From NCBI GenBank assembly GCA_001296005.1, contig LJHR01000014.1:1-60816 (forward strand): a stretch of DNA of 60,816 nucleotides, written 5' to 3'. Shown piece by piece: positions 17,689-26,403 of this stretch; the first letter of the stretch is position 1, and each line of letters starts with the position of its first letter. The stretch comes from an alpha proteobacterium AAP38 (GTDB lineage Bacteria; Pseudomonadota; Alphaproteobacteria; Azospirillales; Azospirillaceae). The position numbers were made by a program, and so were the translations under genes. Below the pieces are notes generated by a model. It had not been told where the DNA came from. It saw only the letters and a list, made by a program, of their open reading frames with translations, and searched no databases.

Positions 17689-19183
17689 CGACCGGCCCCC
17701 GCCGCTGTATGGTCCAGGAAGGATCGGCGCACAGGCCGCACTCCTTGCCATCGAAGGCCGCAGCCGCCCTGGCATCGCCCTTCAACCGCCAATCCAGCCA
17801 AAGCCGGGCGGCCTGCGCCCACACCCCGCCATGCGGTTGCCAGAAGGTGCCGCTATGCCCGACCTCCCGGCTCAGGAGATAGGCGGGCACCTTGCTGATC
17901 CGACCGAAATCGTCGGTACCATTGCCATAGGCAACGTCGGTCGGCCCGCCCAGCAAATAGAGAACGGGAGCGTGAAGCTGATCAAGGGTCGATTTCGAGA
18001 CATCCATGCCCGGCATACCGGGACTGTCGGCGCCGAACAGGCCGCTGTTGAAGATGATGGTGGCCTTGACCCGTGGATCGGGGGAATTGGCCAAGGCCTG
18101 CAAGCCCCCGCAGGACCAGCCCGAAACGGCGATCCGCCCGGCATCGACATAGCGTCCCCAGCCCTCCTTGCTGGCCGCCACCTTCTCCACCCAGTCGATC
18201 GCGGCCTTCATGTCGGCGGCACTGGTGCCGCGACCGGGGGGCGGATTGTCCAGTTTCAGCAGGTCGGGATAGGCGGCGAGGCCCCCCGGACCGGATTTGA
18301 GCTGACCCAGCGTGATGACGAGATAGCCATGCGATGCAATCTCCGTCAGAAGCGGGCGGGCATTTGCGGCATCATCAGCGCAGCCACCATTGCCGAAGAT
18401 CAGAACCGGAAGGCGCTGCTTTTCAAACAAGGGCAGATTGGCGGGGCGATAGAAGCTGTGGGTCGGCAGGGCGGGATCAATACCGGCAATGGCACGGAAC
18501 GGGCCGCTTCCTTCATCATAGGGGGTGGCTTCGAAAGCCTGCATCAAGCGCCCGAACTGCTGTTCGGCGGGAATACCGGGCGTGAAGCGGAAGGCATTGT
18601 CCAGGGCGCCACGGATGCCATTGGTCGACATGGCCAGATCCGCCGGCTTTTTCAGCCGCAGATCGGGATGGAAATCAATCCGGTTGGGATCGCTGTAGAT
18701 CGCCTGACCATCCTGCGCCAGTTGCTGCATCCAGGCCGCCAGCGCATCATCCGCCGCCGCCGATGCACCGCCATAAGCAACCGCGCGGGCCAGGATCACG
18801 ACCGCGCCCTGGGCACGCGCCGTTTGCAGCAGAAGCGTCACCTGTTCCTTGGCACGGTCCACCGCATCGCCGACATTGGAAAGGCGGTCGGCCAGGAAAT
18901 AGATGACATGCGGGCGGTGGCCGGCGACCAGCGTGGTCAGATCAAACTGTTTGCGCCCGCCAAGATCGAAACCGCCCGAATTCCTGAACAGGGGGGCCGT
19001 GAAGAAGCCTGGGTCCGCCTTTCGCCAGTTCGCCAGTTCCCGGTCACCCAGGAACAAGACCCGCCGTTCCAATGGGGCCGTCTGGGAACCGGCATCCGCC
19101 GTCCCCTGCCCCGCCGCTGATGCCCATAACGGGGTCCCCGCACCGATGGCCAAGGCCAGCAGGGCTGCTGCAGCGCGCTTCAT
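17678..19183 (-). CDS. Degenerate SGNH domain fused to an alpha/beta hydrolase
   Basis: 501 residues; the ATG at 19183 follows GGGAGG and opens a signal peptide (MKRAAAALLALAIGAGTPLW). Residues about 38-200 resemble an SGNH/GDSL domain, but the block I serine is replaced (FLGDRELANW instead of GDS) and the block III GTND-type motif reads FLADRLSN, so this half looks catalytically dead. Residues about 230-501 are an alpha/beta hydrolase with LPVLIFGNGGCADD and the nucleophile elbow GWSCGGLQAL. GHSGTFWQPHGG probably carries the catalytic His. The C-terminal half is paralogous to the protein at 33015-33929, including the tail ECGLCADPSW. It follows a TonB receptor gene and probably acts on what that receptor imports. 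Confidence 0.78.
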   Translation of the reverse strand: MKRAAAALLALAIGAGTPLWASAAGQGTADAGSQTAPLERRVLFLGDRELANWRKADPGFFTAPLFRNSGGFDLGGRKQFDLTTLVAGHRPHVIYFLADRLSNVGDAVDRAKEQVTLLLQTARAQGAVVILARAVAYGGASAAADDALAAWMQQLAQDGQAIYSDPNRIDFHPDLRLKKPADLAMSTNGIRGALDNAFRFTPGIPAEQQFGRLMQAFEATPYDEGSGPFRAIAGIDPALPTHSFYRPANLPLFEKQRLPVLIFGNGGCADDAANARPLLTEIASHGYLVITLGQLKSGPGGLAAYPDLLKLDNPPPGRGTSAADMKAAIDWVEKVAASKEGWGRYVDAGRIAVSGWSCGGLQALANSPDPRVKATIIFNSGLFGADSPGMPGMDVSKSTLDQLHAPVLYLLGGPTDVAYGNGTDDFGRISKVPAYLLSREVGHSGTFWQPHGGVWAQAARLWLDWRLKGDARAAAAFDGKECGLCADPSWTIQRRGPVDAH

Positions 19184-19251
19184 GTCCGTCCTCCCGGATC
19201 ATCATTGTTATGAGGCGGGCGCTGCCTTGGCGCCCGCCCGTGTCAGGTCGT

Positions 19252-21393
19252 TCAGAACCGATAGTTCAAGGTCACGCCATATTCGGCGGGGTTGCCCAGC
19301 GTGTAGCCGCCGACGCCGTTGGGCGTCTGGAAGACGTTGGAAATGTAATCATCATCAAGCAGGTTGTTGGCATAGGCGGCCAGGCTCCACCCCTCATCGG
19401 ACTGATAGGCGATGCGGGCATTCACCAGCGTCCGTTCCGGTATCTGGTGATAGGGGGCCTGGAAGAACGTCACCCATTGCGCGCCCACATGGCTGACGCG
19501 GATGCTGGGTGTCAGGCTGCCGCCCTCCATCGCCGCCTCATAGGCCAGTCCCAGACCGCCGGAGAATTTCGGCGCATAGGGAATGGTCCGGCCCTTGAGG
19601 TTCGCCGTGGTGGCGACCGTTGGCCGGCCATTGCCATAGAGGCCCACCGGCTCAACAATCGTCAGGTCCCCATAGGTGGCATCCAGGATCGAGAAGTTGC
19701 CATCCAGGGTGAAGCCATTCTGGCGCAGTGCGAACTGCCCTTCGACGCCCTTGATCTTGGTGCCATCGACATTGCGGGTGATGGCGCTGGTGGGATTGTT
19801 GACGTCGGGCGTGTAGGTCGTCTGGTACCCGTCATAATTCATATGGAACACGCTGACCGAGGTGGTCAGGCGGTTATCCAGAAAAGACGCCTTCCAGCCT
19901 GCCTCATAGTTCAGCACGGTTTCCGAGCCATAGCGCAGGCTCATCGGTGTGGTGCCTCCCGGCTTGTAGCCCTTGCTGACCGTGGCATAGAGGAAATGAT
20001 CCGGGGTGATTTCCCAGTTCAGGACGGCACGACCGGTCGGTTCCTTGAAATCGATGATACCGGGTGTGAAATTGATGGCGCGGAAACCATCCATGCCGCC
20101 AATGGCCAGATAGCCATCATTGGTGAAGCCGGCATGGTCCCAATTGTACCGCCCGCCCAGGCGCAGTTCCACGCCATCCATAAGGTCCATGGCGGCCTCA
20201 CCGAACACCGCCTCATTCTTGCGCCGCGCATTCACATAGATATAGGCACCGCCACCCGTCTGAATGACACCCGGCTGGGTATAGTCCAGGAAGGTGGCGC
20301 CCGCCGTCCAGCGCACGCTCTGGTCATCGGGAGAGATCAGGTTGACCTCTCCGGTATAGTAATGATCGCGCAGCCGGATGCTGGTGCTGCCGGCGGCCAG
20401 CGCGGGGTAGAGGGTGGCGGTCGTCAGGTCGTCGTCACTGCGCAAGTTCTGCTTCGTTTCCTGGTAGGCCCCGGAAACCCGCACATCGAAAGCGTCGAAA
20501 CCCTTGTAATCCAGGATCGCCGTGGTGCGGTGATAGGAGACGTCGAGGCGCGTTTCCGCGTCATAGGCGATGGTGCGGTTGGGCGGCGGCCCCACATCGA
20601 AACGCTGGTTCGGCAAACCGTCGGAGTTATTGTCGCTGACCTGATGCATGACCAGCAGGTCGATATCCTCGCTGGGGCGGAAACGCACCTGCGCCCGGCC
20701 CAGAAAACGCGACAGGTTGCCGGGTTGCGACAAGGCCGAGACCTGGCCCTTCTTTCCGGCGGGACCCAGATTGGTATAGGCAGAGTCGCGGCGCTCCAGC
20801 TGGCCCGAGATGCGGGCGGCGACGGTATCCGACAGCTGGAAAGTGACGCCGGAGCCAAGCTGCCGGTGCCCGAGATTGCCGATGGTCGCCTCTGCGAAGC
20901 CGCTGGTCCCATCGAAGTCCGGACGGACGGAGTTGACATAAAGCGCTCCGCCGCTGGCATTCTGGCCGGTATAGGTTCCCTGGGGACCGCGCAGTACCTC
21001 GACGCTGGCAATGTCAAAGAATGAGTCACCGAAGACAAATTCACGGGCGACATAGGTGCCGTCCCAATGAACGGCAACACCGACCGTCTGATTTGGCGCG
21101 GATTCGGAAATACCGATGCCGCGGATATTGAAGTATTTGGTGTTGCCATTGTCCGTGTAGGACAGTGACGGTGTTTGCGCAGCCAGCGTATTGATATCGG
21201 TGACGCCGCGTTCCTTCAGATCCTCGCCGGTCAGAACGACGATGGAGATCGGGGTCTTCTGGATATCCTGGCTGCGCCGTTCCGCCGTTACGACGATCTC
21301 TGCCAAAGGCTCGCTTTCGGTCGTCTGTGCGAAGGCCATCGCCGGCATGGCACAGGTGGCCAGCAGACACGCCGTGTGAATCCGTGTTTTCAT
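19252..21393 (-). CDS. TonB-dependent receptor
   Basis: About 713 residues from the ATG at 21393, which follows GGGAGGTTCCG. It has a signal peptide ending AMAFAQ, a TonB box-like LAEIVVTAERRSQDIQKTP, a plug domain (FNIRGIGISESAPNQTVGV, then VEVLRGPQGTYTGQNASGG) and a long beta barrel ending VTLNYRF. These plug motifs are typical of the large receptor group in alphaproteobacteria that import carbohydrates or other plant-derived molecules. It heads a minus-strand run with two hydrolases and a GH68 enzyme. A LacI-type operator lies 47 bp before the start codon. Confidence 0.9.
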   Translation of the reverse strand: MKTRIHTACLLATCAMPAMAFAQTTESEPLAEIVVTAERRSQDIQKTPISIVVLTGEDLKERGVTDINTLAAQTPSLSYTDNGNTKYFNIRGIGISESAPNQTVGVAVHWDGTYVAREFVFGDSFFDIASVEVLRGPQGTYTGQNASGGALYVNSVRPDFDGTSGFAEATIGNLGHRQLGSGVTFQLSDTVAARISGQLERRDSAYTNLGPAGKKGQVSALSQPGNLSRFLGRAQVRFRPSEDIDLLVMHQVSDNNSDGLPNQRFDVGPPPNRTIAYDAETRLDVSYHRTTAILDYKGFDAFDVRVSGAYQETKQNLRSDDDLTTATLYPALAAGSTSIRLRDHYYTGEVNLISPDDQSVRWTAGATFLDYTQPGVIQTGGGAYIYVNARRKNEAVFGEAAMDLMDGVELRLGGRYNWDHAGFTNDGYLAIGGMDGFRAINFTPGIIDFKEPTGRAVLNWEITPDHFLYATVSKGYKPGGTTPMSLRYGSETVLNYEAGWKASFLDNRLTTSVSVFHMNYDGYQTTYTPDVNNPTSAITRNVDGTKIKGVEGQFALRQNGFTLDGNFSILDATYGDLTIVEPVGLYGNGRPTVATTANLKGRTIPYAPKFSGGLGLAYEAAMEGGSLTPSIRVSHVGAQWVTFFQAPYHQIPERTLVNARIAYQSDEGWSLAAYANNLLDDDYISNVFQTPNGVGGYTLGNPAEYGVTLNYRF

Positions 21394-21439
21394 CGGAACC
21401 TCCCATTCCCCGTTTTTGGCGCCAGTACATGGCGTTGAT

Positions 21440-21453
21440 TGAAAACGATTGTA
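21440..21453 (+). promoter_or_regulatory. LacI-type operator before the minus-strand TonB receptor
   Basis: TGAAAACGATTGTA matches TGnAAnCGnTTGnA with the central CG typical of LacI/GalR operators. It lies 47 bp before the receptor start at 21393. Confidence 0.55.
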
Positions 21454-21788
21454 TTTGCGAGCTGAAAACGCCCCTTCGTTTGATCGCAGGGGCGGGAATT
21501 GCGGTGGAAACCTCATGAACCTGCGAGCAGGCAATGGCGTACCACCGCCCACATCGACGGCCAGAGCAGCCCTTTCCCCTGTCCGCAGCGGAAAATCCGC
21601 AGCGAACCCGAGCGGGGTTCAGAACACCTTGTTCCAGGCATCAAACAGAGCCGGGGCACAGGCGACCAAGGCTGGCTGCCCTACGACAAGATGCTGACTT
21701 TGTTACGATATTGATCCATGACCGCTCCCTGAAGCAGCGATCCCGTTCTTTTTCATGATTGTTGTTGTTTCCAACCATATTCACATCC

Positions 21789-21802
21789 TACAACCGATTG
21801 CA
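21789..21802 (-). promoter_or_regulatory. LacI-type operator in the divergent control region
   Basis: On the minus strand it reads TGCAATCGGTTGTA, preceded by CATT exactly as in the site at 21914. The two sites are in opposite orientation, 111 bp apart. Confidence 0.5.
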
Positions 21803-21913
21803 AATGTATTTTGGAGGTGGGCGAGCTTTTCAGGTTCTGGCAATCGCGAGGCAGGCGGTGACTTGTCGGCGAAGGGCATTTCCGCCCCCATAGCCTGCTG
21901 CGAAAAATGCATT

Positions 21914-21927
21914 TGCAATCGTTTGTA
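21914..21927 (+). promoter_or_regulatory. LacI-type operator before the SGNH esterase
   Basis: TGCAATCGTTTGTA lies about 168 bp before the SGNH gene start. It shares an 18-bp context (CATTTGCAATCGkTTGTA) with the inverted site at 21789. Confidence 0.55.
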
Positions 21928-22094
21928 ATGCGTGATTATGATCATATCCAAGAACGAAACTGGATAGCTGCGGACCATCTGGCACAGCCCCCCGGACCAG
22001 CAAAGCGGCAGAGCCAGCCCGATCCATGCACGACATGGATGCACGGAACCCAAGGAAGCCAATGAGAGCTTCCAGCTTCAGGGAGTGAAAGAGC

Positions 22095-23339
22095 ATGGAA
22101 TCTCGTAATCTCAAACGATGGCTGGCCGCGTCCGCGCTTGCGCTGCTGCCGGCCATGGCCGCCATGGCGGCACCCGATGGAAACTGGGTACAAAGCTGGG
22201 CGTCCAGCCCCTCCCTGGCGGTTGAGAAGCTGCCCTTTGATTTCTGGCGCCCGCCCGCAGAAATCCAGGGGACGGTTCGTTACAAGATGCGGGTCAGCGC
22301 AGAAGGGGACGCCGTGCGCGTCCGCCTGTCTGCTGAGACGCTGGGCTGGGATGTGCGGATCGGCGCCGCCACAATTGCGCTGGCCGATGCATCGGGGCGG
22401 ATCGACGCGGCGTCGATGAAGCCGCTGGCCTTTGGCGGGGCCGCATCGGTCCGCATGCCGGCGGGTACACCGCTGTTGAGCGACCCCGTCACCGTGCCGG
22501 TCAAGGCCGGGGCCATCCTTTACGTCACCTTGTACCTGCCCGATGGCGTGGCCGTGCCACAAGCCGATCCCCTGCATGTCGCGGAGGTGCTGACCGGCGC
22601 CGACCGGACGGGTGCCGGCACGCTGAACGGTGCGCAGGTGGTGACAGGGCGGGAAATCGTGTCGGCCATCCTTGTCCGGTCGGCAAAGGATGCGCGCACC
22701 ATCGTCACCTTCGGGGATTCCATCACCGATGGGGCCGGTGCCCAGGACCCGATGATGCGGGGCTGGCCCGATCAGTTCGCCACGATTTTGCGCCAGCGCG
22801 GCCTGACACAGGTGGCTGTCGCCAATGCCGGTATCGGCGGCAACCGTGTCCTGCGCAACGAGGTTGGTGAAGCGGCCCTGGCGCGGTTCGACCGTGATGC
22901 CCTGTCGGTACCGGGCGTCACGGATGTCGTGCTGCTGGAAGGGATCAACGATCTGGGGCTCAGCGGATTGCCCAACCCGCGCGGCCCCGGCGCCCATCCG
23001 GAGGTCACGGCAGCCGATCTTATCGCCGGGTACCGGCAACTGATCGCGCGGGCCAAGGTGCGGGGCGTGAAGATCCATGGCGCCACCCTGACGCCGTTCC
23101 TGGGCTCAACATTTCCCGGCTATGCCACGCCCGTGAAAGAGGTGGTGCGGCAGGAACTGAACCGCTGGATACGCGAAAGCGGGGAGTTTGACAGCGTCAT
23201 CGATTTCGATGCCGCGCTGCGCGATCCGGCCAATCCACAAACGATCAAAGCCGTTTTCGACAGCGGCGACAAGCTGCACCCGTCCGACGCGGGCTACCGC
23301 GCCATGGCCGAAGCCGCCGCCGCCATCCTGTTGAAATAG
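22095..23339 (+). CDS. Secreted SGNH/GDSL esterase
   Basis: 414 residues; the ATG at 22095 follows GGGAGTGAAAGAGC and opens a signal peptide ending AMAAMAA. An N-terminal beta-rich domain (NWVQSWASSP, IQGTVRYKMRVSAEG) precedes the SGNH catalytic domain. Blocks I, II, III and V are intact: TFGDSITDGAG (Ser nucleophile), NAGIGGNRVL, LLEGINDLGLSG, and the DxxH of GDKLHPSDAGYRA. Such enzymes remove acyl groups from sugars or lipids outside the cytoplasm. It is divergent from the TonB receptor operon and shares its control region, so the two sides are likely co-regulated. Confidence 0.9.
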   Translation: MESRNLKRWLAASALALLPAMAAMAAPDGNWVQSWASSPSLAVEKLPFDFWRPPAEIQGTVRYKMRVSAEGDAVRVRLSAETLGWDVRIGAATIALADASGRIDAASMKPLAFGGAASVRMPAGTPLLSDPVTVPVKAGAILYVTLYLPDGVAVPQADPLHVAEVLTGADRTGAGTLNGAQVVTGREIVSAILVRSAKDARTIVTFGDSITDGAGAQDPMMRGWPDQFATILRQRGLTQVAVANAGIGGNRVLRNEVGEAALARFDRDALSVPGVTDVVLLEGINDLGLSGLPNPRGPGAHPEVTAADLIAGYRQLIARAKVRGVKIHGATLTPFLGSTFPGYATPVKEVVRQELNRWIRESGEFDSVIDFDAALRDPANPQTIKAVFDSGDKLHPSDAGYRAMAEAAAAILLK

Positions 23340-23369
23340 CTCACCGCGAAAGCACCCCGTCAGTATCAA

Positions 23370-23389
23370 CCCGCACCCCCTGGTGCGGG
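23370..23389 (+). terminator. Hairpin after the SGNH gene, possible weak terminator
   Basis: CCCGCACC-CCCT-GGTGCGGG is a perfect 8-bp stem 30 bp after the stop codon. There is no clear T-run after it, so it may act as an mRNA 3' end stabiliser rather than an intrinsic terminator. Confidence 0.4.
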
Positions 23390-23470
23390 AACGGGGGCTT
23401 CTGGCCTTGATTTCACCTAACGCAGAACAACGGGCCGACAGGCCATAAACAATGAAGAGGGGAAGGGAAC

Positions 23471-25810
23471 ATGAAACGATCATGGAATGCCGCAAGGGCC
23501 GCCTTGCTGCTGTCCACCAGCGCCCTGCTGGTGGCACCCGCGGCGATGGCCGCCGAATCCGGTGACGATGTGCTGGCCGAAATCATCGTGACGGCACAGA
23601 AGGTCAAGGAAACCCTGGCCAAGGCGCCGGTCGCCATTTCGGTCCTGGGTGCCGATGCGCTGGACCGGCAGAACATCACCGCCGCCGATGACCTGATCAC
23701 CACTGTGCCCAACCTGCAATTCAGCCAGAACGGCTTTGCCATGCGTGGCATCGGCAGTAATAACGGCTTCAGCGGCTATTCAACGGTCGCGACGCAGATC
23801 GATGGCATTTACGCCCCCTTCCCCACCACCCTGACGCTGGGCATGTTCGATATCGCCGCCATCGAGGTGCTGCGCGGTCCGCAGGGCACCGTCCATGGCC
23901 GCAACGCGACCGCCGGCGTGGTCAATATCAACACAGCCGATCCGGGACGCGACATGGCTGTCGCGGGTGACGTGCAATATGGCACGCACCAGGACCTGCA
24001 GGTCCGTCTGAACGCCGATCTGCCTGTCAATGATGATCTGGCCATCCGCGTTTCCGGCTTTCGCCGCGTCAATGACGGGCGCTATGCCCGGCTGGCGGCG
24101 CCGGAGCGGTTCGACAAGACGGACCAGACGGCGCTGCGCCTCACATCGCTGTGGAACCTCAGCGACACCGTCACCTGGCGCCTGTCGCTGAACTATGGCG
24201 AGGATGAGGGGACGACCCCCTTCCTGTTCCTGTCCAGCTACAATTACTACCCCAGTGCCAACCTGCGGACAGGCAGCTTCGGCCCCGTGGAAATCATCAA
24301 GACCCACGAGCCCAATCCCGGCATCTGGAACGTCAAGGAAAACCGGAAGGATATCCAGGACTACGCCGCCCGCACACGCCTGACCTGGGAAATGTCGGAC
24401 GCCGTCACGGCAACCTATATCGGCGGTTTCTCCGTCCTGAAGAATGACGGCCTGGAAGCAAGCACCGGCGTCTTCTCCATGGAGTATCTGGACCTCCGCC
24501 AGGAATCCAGCTCGCACGAGATCGACATCAACTATGAGAGTGACAAACTCTCGCTGGTCGGTGGCGCCTATTATTATTGGGATGACAAGCCGTCGGGACA
24601 GCGCCTGCTGCACGCGGGCAATACGGCCCCTGCCCCGTTCGGTAGCGTCTTTAACGCCTTCGGCCCCCTGTTCGCGGGCACCGGCAAGCAGATCTCCACC
24701 ATCAATGCCGTCGATGTCGTGAACACCTACAGCGACTGGGGCAGTGAATCGACGGCCATCTTCGCCCAGGGGACATTGCGGCTGACCGACCGGTTTCGGC
24801 TGCTGGCGGGTATCCGATCCACCTGGGACACGGTCCATGGTGGGCAGGAGGAACTGGTCTGCTTCGGTGGCACCGTCACACGCCAGAACATCAATAACGC
24901 CACCTGCCCCGCCGGCGGCCTCGGCTATTCCGACGACCGCAACCGCGCATCGGAAAAGTTCAGCAAGATCAGTTGGAAGGCCGGCCTGGACTATGACATC
25001 ACCGAGGAGGTGATGGGCTATGCCACGGTCAGCACCGGCTATCGCGCCGGTGGCCTGCAAGCCAGCACCAACCCCGCCCCCTATACGGGCTACAAGCCGG
25101 AAACGGTGACGAACTACGAAGCGGGGCTGCGCGGCAACCTGCTGGATCGCAAGCTGTTTGTGTCAGCCACCCTTTTCAACATGGATTACAAGGACCTGCA
25201 GGTCTCAAGCATTATCGGTACGGCCAGCGGGCCGACAGCCGTCACCACCAATGCCGCCAAGGCCAAGATCAAGGGGGTGGAACTTGAGACGCTGTTCAGG
25301 CCGACCCGCAATGACCGGCTGTCGGCCTATGTTTCCTTCCTGGATGGCAAGTACACATCCTTCCCCAACGCGTCGGACAACATGAACAGTGCCGACGTCA
25401 TGTACAATATCTTCGCCCCCATCCTGGGATATGCCACGATCCCCAGCGCCGTGGCGGATTTCTCGGGCAACCGGTTGGCCAACGCCCCGCGCTGGAGCGC
25501 GCGGGTGGGCTATGAGCATATTTTCGATCTGGCCGGCGGCAGCACCCTGACCCCCACCATCGATTTCTATGTGCAGTCCAAGACCTATGCCGACAGCGCC
25601 AACTATATCCAGGGCATCAGCGACGGCTATACCAAGACGGACGTCAATCTGCGCTGGGACAGCCCGGATCAGCGCTTCTACATCAACGCCTTCGTGAACA
25701 ATCTGGAGGATGAGCGCGTAGCCAACGCCGTCGGCGTCGTCTGGAGTTCGACCACCGCCACCTACAATCCCGGTCGCACGATGGGCGTGCGGGTCGGGGC
25801 CAGCTTCTGA
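23471..25810 (+). CDS. TonB-dependent receptor
   Basis: 779 residues; the ATG at 23471 follows GGAAGGGAAC and opens a signal peptide ending PAAMAAE. A TonB box-like LAEIIVTAQKVKETLAKAP leads into the plug (FAMRGIGSNNGFSGYST, then IEVLRGPQGTVHGRNATAG). The beta barrel runs to the C terminus MGVRVGASF. By motif it belongs to the same broad receptor group as the product at 19252-21393. It lies downstream of the SGNH esterase on the same strand and ends at a strong terminator, so esterase and receptor may form one transcription unit. The ligand is unknown. Confidence 0.9.
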   Translation: MKRSWNAARAALLLSTSALLVAPAAMAAESGDDVLAEIIVTAQKVKETLAKAPVAISVLGADALDRQNITAADDLITTVPNLQFSQNGFAMRGIGSNNGFSGYSTVATQIDGIYAPFPTTLTLGMFDIAAIEVLRGPQGTVHGRNATAGVVNINTADPGRDMAVAGDVQYGTHQDLQVRLNADLPVNDDLAIRVSGFRRVNDGRYARLAAPERFDKTDQTALRLTSLWNLSDTVTWRLSLNYGEDEGTTPFLFLSSYNYYPSANLRTGSFGPVEIIKTHEPNPGIWNVKENRKDIQDYAARTRLTWEMSDAVTATYIGGFSVLKNDGLEASTGVFSMEYLDLRQESSSHEIDINYESDKLSLVGGAYYYWDDKPSGQRLLHAGNTAPAPFGSVFNAFGPLFAGTGKQISTINAVDVVNTYSDWGSESTAIFAQGTLRLTDRFRLLAGIRSTWDTVHGGQEELVCFGGTVTRQNINNATCPAGGLGYSDDRNRASEKFSKISWKAGLDYDITEEVMGYATVSTGYRAGGLQASTNPAPYTGYKPETVTNYEAGLRGNLLDRKLFVSATLFNMDYKDLQVSSIIGTASGPTAVTTNAAKAKIKGVELETLFRPTRNDRLSAYVSFLDGKYTSFPNASDNMNSADVMYNIFAPILGYATIPSAVADFSGNRLANAPRWSARVGYEHIFDLAGGSTLTPTIDFYVQSKTYADSANYIQGISDGYTKTDVNLRWDSPDQRFYINAFVNNLEDERVANAVGVVWSSTTATYNPGRTMGVRVGASF

Positions 25811-25821
25811 TCTCTCCCTTG

Positions 25822-25863
25822 GCCCCGCCATCCGGACAACCGGCGTGGCGGGGCTTCTTTTTC
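25822..25863 (+). terminator. Rho-independent terminator after the TonB receptor
   Basis: GCCCCGCCA pairs perfectly with TGGCGGGGC, with an inner CCGG/CCGG pairing, and TTCTTTTT follows. It separates the receptor from the small DUF3237 gene. Confidence 0.82.
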
Positions 25864-25890
25864 CACGAGACGATGAAGATAGGGACGAAC

Positions 25891-26391
25891 ATGCACCATG
25901 ATCGCCGTGCCCTGCTGACCGTCCTGCCGGCCCTGGCCGTTGCGGGTGTGGCACAGGCGCAAACAAGGCCCGGGCCAGCCGACCTGCCGAAGACCGAATT
26001 TGTCTATGAGTCACTGGTGACACTGGGGCCGGTTCAGGAGGTCGGCGATAGCCCGTATGGCCGGCGTGTCCGCATCCCCATCACGGGCGGCACCTTTGCC
26101 GGGCCGCGTATCCGGGGAACCATCCTGCCATCGGGCGAGGATTGGCAGTTGCAGCGCCCGGACGGGTTCACCGTCGTGGAGGCCAGTTACTGGTTGCAGG
26201 CAGACGATGGGGCCATCATCCACATCGTGAACAAGGGCGTGGCTGGCAAGGATTATGCCCGCACGACCCCCTGGTTCGAGGCCCCGAACGGCCCGCACCA
26301 GTGGCTGAACGAAGCCATATTCACCGGCACCCTGGCACCCGTTCCGGGACGGAACGATGCCGTCATCATCCGGGTTTTCAAGATCGTGTAG
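25891..26391 (+). CDS. DUF3237-family protein, exported
   Basis: About 166 residues from the ATG at 25891, chosen because AGGGACGAAC precedes it; an in-frame ATG lies at 25873. The N terminus MHHDRRALLTVLPALAVAG with AQAQ after it looks like a signal peptide, possibly twin-arginine-like. The body follows the DUF3237 pattern: YGRRVRIPITGGTFAGPRIR, then GEDWQLQRPDGFTVVEASYW and DDGAIIHIVNKG. The biochemical function of DUF3237 is not established; members often lie in gene clusters for degradation of aromatic or natural products. It converges with the lacI-type gene, only 12 bp apart. Confidence 0.8.
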   Translation: MHHDRRALLTVLPALAVAGVAQAQTRPGPADLPKTEFVYESLVTLGPVQEVGDSPYGRRVRIPITGGTFAGPRIRGTILPSGEDWQLQRPDGFTVVEASYWLQADDGAIIHIVNKGVAGKDYARTTPWFEAPNGPHQWLNEAIFTGTLAPVPGRNDAVIIRVFKIV

Positions 26392-26403
26392 GGGCCGTTC
26401 GGA

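Larger units (their letters stand above)
21394..22094. promoter_or_regulatory. 701-bp divergent control region
   Basis: No credible gene was found here. It separates the minus-strand TonB receptor from the plus-strand SGNH esterase and contains three sites of the pattern TGnAAnCGnTTGnA (21440-21453, 21789-21802, 21914-21927). It is less GC-rich than its surroundings, with an AT-rich stretch around 21690-21810. The three spaced sites could allow looping by a tetrameric LacI-family repressor; that is inference. Confidence 0.6.

Noticed and set aside
17513-19120. 535-codon plus-strand frame across the hydrolase genes
   Set aside because: It lies wholly opposite two genes with clear catalytic motifs and its product has no recognisable domain.
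21781-22062. 93-codon minus-strand frame in the divergent control region
   Set aside because: No ribosome site, no family similarity, and it covers two LacI-type operators.
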